Shown here: in pieces, positions 58,472-64,000 of the stretch
Position numbering within the stretch: position 1 is the first letter of the stretch
Layout: each line of letters begins with the position of its first letter
DNA from: Dryas octopetala
Lineage: Eukaryota; Streptophyta; Magnoliopsida; Rosales; Rosaceae
Assembly: GCA_963921425.1 (NCBI GenBank)
Contig: OY992837.1
Coordinates: 21,220,630-21,284,629 of the forward strand
Length of the DNA: 64,000 nt
Direction of reading: 5' to 3'
Program-made: the position numbers and the translations under genes
The notes under the pieces: generated by a model
Database searches by the model: none
Told to the model about the DNA's origin: nothing
The model's input: only the letters and a program-made list of their open reading frames with translations

Positions 58472-61117
58472 TCATAGGCTTGTGATGGCCGACTTCTTCA
58501 ATGCATCAAACACTCTAAATACAATGGTAGTGTCATGAACCGTCATGGACATAAGCTCCTTTTTTACATCAATCTTGGCACCCGTGATTGCCATAAATGC
58601 ACGACCAAAGATGATAGGCAAGTCATTCGTTTCCACCTCCTCCATGTCAAGAATAATAAAATCCGCCGGAATGATAAGTTCATCAACCTTTACAAGAACA
58701 TCCTCCACTACTCCTCTTGGATTCACTATGCTCCTATCCGCCAATTGAAGAGAAATAGTGATGGGAGGGATGTCTCCAAGGCCTAGTGTCTCATACACAT
58801 GGTAAGGCATAAGATTGATACTTGCTCCTAAATCCATCAAAGCTTTCTCAAATGGTTGATTCCCAATGGTACAAGGGATGGTAAAACTCGGATCCTTCAA
58901 CTTAGGTGGAAGCTTCCTTTGCAAAATGGCACTCACTTGCTCACTTAGCACCACCTTATCATTCTTCACAAAGTTTGTCTTGTACCTCTTGTTTGTACAT
59001 AGATCCTTTAAGAACTTGGAATATGAAGGAATGGTCTTTATGGCATTGAGGAGAGGAATGTTTATACTTACTTTCTTGAACAACTCAAGAAGCTCATTCT
59101 TCTCTTTCTCTTTCTTTGCCTTGGCTTCTTGTTTCCTTTAAACTTGAGGATATGGAAGTGGTGGCTCAAAATCTTGCACTATATTCAAAGGAGGGTTGAA
59201 TGTGATACCTCTCTTGAATGGTCTCTCGGATTGCTCTTTCTCTTGCTTCTCCTTGATGCTACTCTCGGCCTTGGTATTAAGATTGTCCTTCAAAGTCTTA
59301 GGATAACCATCATTGTACCCCAAATTCACCTCACTATCACCCAATTTCATGACCTTCCCTTTGTTCTTCTCTTGCTTCTCAAATCCGAGTGCAAGTGGCT
59401 TTCCTTGTTGTGCCTTGGTGTGCTCCCTAGGTTGTTCTTGTACCTCTTCCTCAAAGCTTGGCAAAGTTACTTGATTGTTGTACTCCTTGTCACTTCTCAA
59501 GATAGTGATAAGTTTAGCTTGCTCATGCTTTGGATTGTTCTCAACCATGCTTGGAAACAAACATTGCTTCATTTCTCTAACCTCATTGTCCAATTGCCCC
59601 ATTTGTATCTCAAGTTTTGTCAAACCATTGCTTAGAATGTTGATCTTTTCATCTTGCTTGGCTTGATTTCCTTTACTCTCTATGATAAAACTAGTTAGCA
59701 AATCTTCAATAGAGGGTTTTTTGATTACCTCTTGATACATTTGTTGTTGTTGTGAAGGAGCTTGGTAGGGTTCCCTAAGAGCTTGATATGAATTGATGGC
59801 TCCTTGGTTGTTGAATGAAGAGCTACTAGCACCTTGATAGCCACCATTAGGCCTTTGAAACCCTTGGCCTTGCTCACGACTATGATAGGATGGTGCTTGA
59901 GGTGCTTGTGGTTGGTCACTCAATCTAAAGTTTGGATTGTTTCTCCACCCCGGATTGTAAGTGTTGCTATAAGGATCATTCCTTGGTCTTTGTTGATAAC
60001 CAAGTTGGTTGCATTGTTCCATAAATTCGGGAAATAAACCTCCTTGAGGGAATTGCATTGTCTCATGTTGCAAGCTCTCATATATCATACAACTATGCTC
60101 CACTTCCTTGCTTGCCATAGATGAAGATGGTGTATGGCTAGAATTCCCTTGTTGAGCATTGAGAAGCAAATCAAGCTTCTTGTTCATTGTGGCCTCTATC
60201 TCCTTCAACTCTTGTTGCACATTGATGTGAAGAGTGTCCATCTCAAATACTCCTCTTCTTTGTTGCTTCTTCATAGATAAGTTCACATCCTTCATTGGCA
60301 ACCTATCATTGACATTGTCCCCAAGTTGTGAAGTCTCACTCAAATTGTCAAGAACCTCCATGACCTCCTTTTCGGTTTTGTCCATAAAGCTTCCTCTACA
60401 CGTATAGTCCATTCTTCTCCTTGTCTCTTGAGTCAATCAATTGTAGAAGAAGTTGAGAATCATCCACTTGGTGAGACCATGATTAGGGCAACTATTTTCC
60501 ATATCTTTGAATCTCTCCCATGCTTTATGAAATAGCTCATTAGGTTGTTCCCTAAATTGCATTAAGAGTTACCTAAGAGCATTGGTCTTTGATAATGGAA
60601 ACAACTTTTGGAGAAAGCTCTTTTGCATTTCCTCTTATGTGTGGATGCTTGAGGCCGGCAACTTGTATAACCATTGCTTAGTTTTGTCCTTCAATGAGAA
60701 TGGGAAAAACCTTAACTTCAAATTGTCCTCATTAATTCCATTTAGTTGTACGGTTGAGCAAGCTTCACAAAATTCGGTGATATGCAAGTAGGGATCACTA
60801 CTTGTCATTCCATGAAAGCTAGGTAACAATTGCAATGTACTTAGCATGATCTTAAATGCATTTGCACAAGGTGGAAGCACAATGCAACTAGGATGAGTGA
60901 CCAAAAGAGGTAGTGTAAAATCTCTCAAGGGTCTTTCTTCCTCTAGTGGTGATGGTGGAGATGGATTCCTATCTCCCATCCTTGCTTCCTTTGGAGGTGA
61001 TTTTTCCCTTGTCTTCCTTGTACCTCTTTCTCTTGATCTACCCCTTGTAAACTCTATTAATTCCTTCTCACTTCTCAAAATAATGTGTAAACTTGAAGTG
61101 GTTGGATTTTCACTCAT
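58472..61117 (-). pseudogene. Gypsy gag and protease region with in-frame stops
   Basis: The start MSENPTTSSLHIILRSEKEL at 61117 leads into a gag domain (LLPSFHGMTSSDPYLHITEF, FPFSLKDKTKQWLYKLPA). A low-complexity linker rich in Q, N and S follows. Last comes an aspartic protease with DLGASINLMPYHVYETLGL in the 58472-59083 part. The pieces 60635-61117, 59138-60436 and 58472-59083 are in one frame, separated by stop codons, with no net frameshift. It would normally make the capsid and protease of an Athila-like element. The stops prevent a full product. Confidence 0.85.
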
Positions 61118-61573
61118 ACACCTATCAAGAGAGCAAGAACACTATAAGTCACAATGATAAGAGAAAGAAACTCAAGATAACATCCAATGTCAATAAAAGA
61201 AAAGGGTAACTAACAAATGTACACAAAGTAATACAAAAAAAGTGAAGCAATTAAACTAAAACGCAACAGAAAACTACTTTATGACCTCTGCTCAGTTTTT
61301 AACTTATAACTTTTAAACCGCTAATCCGATTTTGACGTTCTTTATATGGTTGGATTCATGACGAAAAAATAAAGAACCACGTGCGAACCAAATTCGCAGA
61401 TCAACAACCAAACAAAGCAGTTTAATCCATAAAGAAAAACTACATTTTCTAACAAAGTAAAAACAATTTTAAAACTAAAAATTCAAACTTTTTTTTTTCT
61501 TTTCTTTTATACTAAATAAAATTAACCCTAAATGTAACCCAAGCTTAGGATCAAAGTCCTACTAATCCAATTC

Positions 61574-61588
61574 TCGGCAACGGCGCCA
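61574..61588 (-). other. primer binding site, tRNA-Asp
   Basis: On the minus strand TGGCGCCGTTGCCG matches 14 bases complementary to the 3' end of plant aspartate tRNA, the primer known for Athila-type elements. It lies six bases inside the proposed LTR edge. Confidence 0.8.
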
Positions 61589-61594
61589 AAAACT

Positions 61595-63544
61595 TGTTGT
61601 TATCCTATCTTAAGTGCAAGGTTGTCAAGTTTTAGTATGGAAATGGAAGTAGGGGGTTGTCGTACCCAAGAGATTGGATTGAGATTTCAACCACAAGCTA
61701 GATTGATTTTAGGGTTATTAAACTAACAAACAACCTACTATGTAGTATGCAAAGCCAAGACTAAACATATTGGTATGTGCAAATGTATAGTGTTGAGTTG
61801 TTGTTTGGTTGATTGATGATAAGTAACACTAGAATTTGAAACTAACAAATGGAAATGCAAGCAAATTTAAGTACAAATTAAATTCAATTATGATGAAGGA
61901 TTGGAGGTTATTAGGGGTTCACACTAACCCTCCCATGTAACAAACAATGCAATTAGTGATTATGCCAAATTAGATAGATTAGATTCCTTCATAACCCCCG
62001 ATCAAGGTAAATTAGGGCACATCTTCTTTTATGTTATCAATTATCCCAACCAAGGTGATAGGTAACTACCTAAGATTAATGTCATAGCAAACCCTAGGTG
62101 CATAAAGTTCTAAGGATGAGGAATCCTAGCAATTAAAACAATCCAACTAAGGTGCTTTTAAATTACCATGCTCTTATGCAACAAGCTTTAGAAACTAAAG
62201 GTTACCAATCTTCAATTTCTACATGACAACATTTCTCATATGCACAAGTGATAAATTCACACATACAAGTCATGATCTTTAAACTAACATAAGAGCATAT
62301 ATATATCCAAAAGAGCATTTATATCACAAATCACAATGTCATTACATGGTTGGGCTAGGGCTACATCTCTAGCCCCAAATCAAGAAACTACTCACCAGCC
62401 ATAAAAGTTACAAACAACATCACAAATTGAAATATAAATGGAAACAAGAAGGAAAAGAGAAAACTCTAGATGTTGAAGCCAAGCTCCCAAGGGGTGTCAC
62501 TCCTCCAAGGATGCCCAAAATAGCTTCTTATCCCAAGTGCCTCCAAGCTCCTCTTGCAATAATGGTGGTGAATATGGTAGATGGGTGTTGTGATGGTGTT
62601 TGGCTTTTTGGAGAGGAAGAGTTGATGGAGGGAAGATGGAGAAAAGAAATGATGAAGAGAGATGAGAAAAGGCTAGGGTTTTAGAAGATGGAAGATGAGA
62701 TGTGTTTTTTTGAGATGAGATGATGGAATGAATGATGAAATAAGTGAAATTTGAGAGGATAGAGGGGGGAGCTCGAAATTTTGAGAGTGTTTTATGGTTT
62801 GGGTGAGTTGTTATGTCTATAATATGAGAATAACATTAAAAGGAAATGAAGGGATAAGGTTTGGTTAATTCAAAAATGAGAATATTTCATCTTATCCCTA
62901 GCTCAATGGATGATCCTTAAAGGATGTTGAGATAGGTAGATGTTCTCTTTGCCTCATTTAGAGCCTTCACATTGTGGTTTCTAAATTTTGCTTAGAATGG
63001 GCCAACAAAGGGGAAGGAAAGAGAGCATGTGATAGGGAATTACCCAAAATGGAAAGATGCCTTGGGACCACTTTATCCTTTTGCTAACAAGATTTCTGAG
63101 CTATCTTTTGAGAGCAATTTGCAGGCCTTAACCAACTCAAAAATTTACGTTTTATATATTAATAGAAAGCCCTGGATGTCTTCTTTCCAACCATATATTA
63201 TCTGTCTCAATCCAAGATCGGACCAAAACGTTATGCCCCACACAATGCAGCTGACTCAGTTCTCCTCAGATGCAGTTTTGGGCTGACTTTGAAATTCAAA
63301 ATGAACACCTTAGAAGTCTTCAAATGTCACGAAATTTAACCTAGAATAACTTCAAGGTGTTAGCTTCTATCTTCAATTGGATTCATGTCAAAATATATTA
63401 AGGAGAATAAATGGTGAAATTTCTCATCTTATTGCTCGAAAGCCAAAAACACAAAACTAAATGAAATTTAAAGTTTTTAATGAAATGAACTCACAAAAAC
63501 TAAATAAAATGAATATAAAAGGATGTGAATTTATGAGCATATCA
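61595..63544 (-). repeat. 5' LTR of the Athila-like element
   Basis: The plus strand reads TGTTGTTATCC at the left edge and GAGCATATCA at the right, so TG...CA on both strands. About 1950 bases, with no coding frame. Edges were set by the primer site on one side and by the integrase reading frame that resumes right after it on the other. Confidence 0.65.
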
Positions 63545-64000
63545 CTACCATATTTAAAAATGCATATGATTTTGTTACTAGTTGTGATAGATGCCAAAGA
63601 GTTTGAAACATTTCATCAAGAAATCAAATGCCCCTAACTAATATCTTGGAAGTTGAATTGTTTGATTGTTGGGGCATTGACTTTATGAGACCATTCCCTA
63701 GTTTCTATGACAATCTATATATTCTTGTGTGTGTTGATTATGTGTCAAACTGGGTTAAGGCCGTGGCATCCAAGATAAATGATCATAAGGTGGTTATGAA
63801 ATTCTTCAAGGAGAACATCTTTTCAAGGTTTGGCACTCCTAGGGTTCTCATTAGTGATGGAGGATCACATTTCATCAACAAGCCCCTTGAAGCCTTACTC
63901 AAGAAGTATGATGTGAAGCACAAAGTGAGCACTCCCTATCATCCACAAACTAGTGGACAAGTTGAGATTTCAAATAGGGAGATTAAGCATATCCTAGAGA
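63545..64000 (+). pseudogene. Gypsy integrase core, partial, runs off window
   Basis: The frame reads FKNAYDFVTSCDRCQRV (end of the zinc-binding domain), one TGA stop, then the integrase core: D in CWGIDFM, D in VLISDGGSHF and E in TSGQVEISNREIK. The core acidic residues are all present. It is on the opposite strand to the neighbouring Athila-like element, whose LTR edge interrupts it. The rest lies beyond position 64000. Confidence 0.85.

Larger units (their letters stand above)
56900..63544 (-). mobile_element. Athila-like Gypsy retrotransposon, pol mostly deleted
   Basis: Read on the minus strand: a 5' LTR (61595-63544), a primer binding site for tRNA-Asp, gag and protease with stops, then directly the C-terminal tail of integrase. 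Reverse transcriptase, RNase H and the integrase core are missing. The 3' LTR was not found. The primer and gag motifs suggest the Athila/Tat branch. Its right edge lies inside another element's integrase gene, so it inserted there. Confidence 0.75.

Noticed and set aside
58535..59635. Plus-strand frames of 83-168 codons over the Gypsy gag-protease region
   Set aside because: They are reverse-strand shadows of the gag-protease frame and match no protein.

Overview
This is nuclear DNA of a flowering plant, probably a eudicot. It is AT-rich and has spliced genes with GT/AG introns, and most of the sequence is nested transposable elements. The host genus cannot be told from the sequence alone. 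Only two host genes look intact, both on the minus strand. One is a four-exon gene for a secreted 487-residue protein of a plant family of unknown function (DUF7705-type; exons between 15671 and 18588). The other is a two-exon gene for a 404-residue tandem-pore potassium channel of the TPK3/TPK5 type (39867-41590). Their exon joins were worked out by hand and keep frame. They are unrelated in function and about 21 kb apart.

Layout. 0.7-5.3 kb: a nest bounded by PIF/Harbinger-like ends and a TTA duplication, holding a C-rich foldback element and a solo LTR. 6.8-13.9 kb: a decayed PIF/Harbinger element with its trihelix-type gene, its DDE transposase and an extra small cysteine-rich frame. It is interrupted by a long-TIR Mutator-like element and by a second foldback element, and a hAT-type element sits at its right edge. 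15.7-18.6 kb: the DUF7705 gene. 20.8-29.3 kb: LTR-like pieces and five foldback or tandem repeats, including two copies of one family with 8-bp target duplications. 30.8-34.3 kb: a decayed Copia element. 34.3-38.0 kb: a second PIF/Harbinger element on the minus strand, dead through nonsense and catalytic-site changes. 39.9-41.6 kb: the channel gene. 42.0-48.2 kb: a hAT-like element split by a complete, very young Copia retrotransposon (42185-47218) with identical LTRs and one long open frame. 49.5-52.4 kb: a solo LTR with a perfect 5-bp duplication. 52.6-56.7 kb: LTR-type sequence holding another copy of the hAT-like family. 56.9-63.5 kb: an Athila-like Gypsy element on the minus strand, lacking most of pol. 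63.5-64 kb: the integrase of another Gypsy element, on the plus strand, running off the window.

The best candidates for something new are all in the mobile fraction. They are the cysteine-rich third frame in the first Harbinger element; the hAT-like family whose ends are packed with GAAATTT motifs; the foldback family that switches from pyrimidine-rich to purine-rich across its centre, one copy of which carries a 33-bp tandem repeat; and the pattern in both Harbinger elements where most inactivating changes can be read as single C-to-T or G-to-A transitions. No new defence, metabolic or regulatory gene system was recognised. All family names come from motif recognition, not searches.
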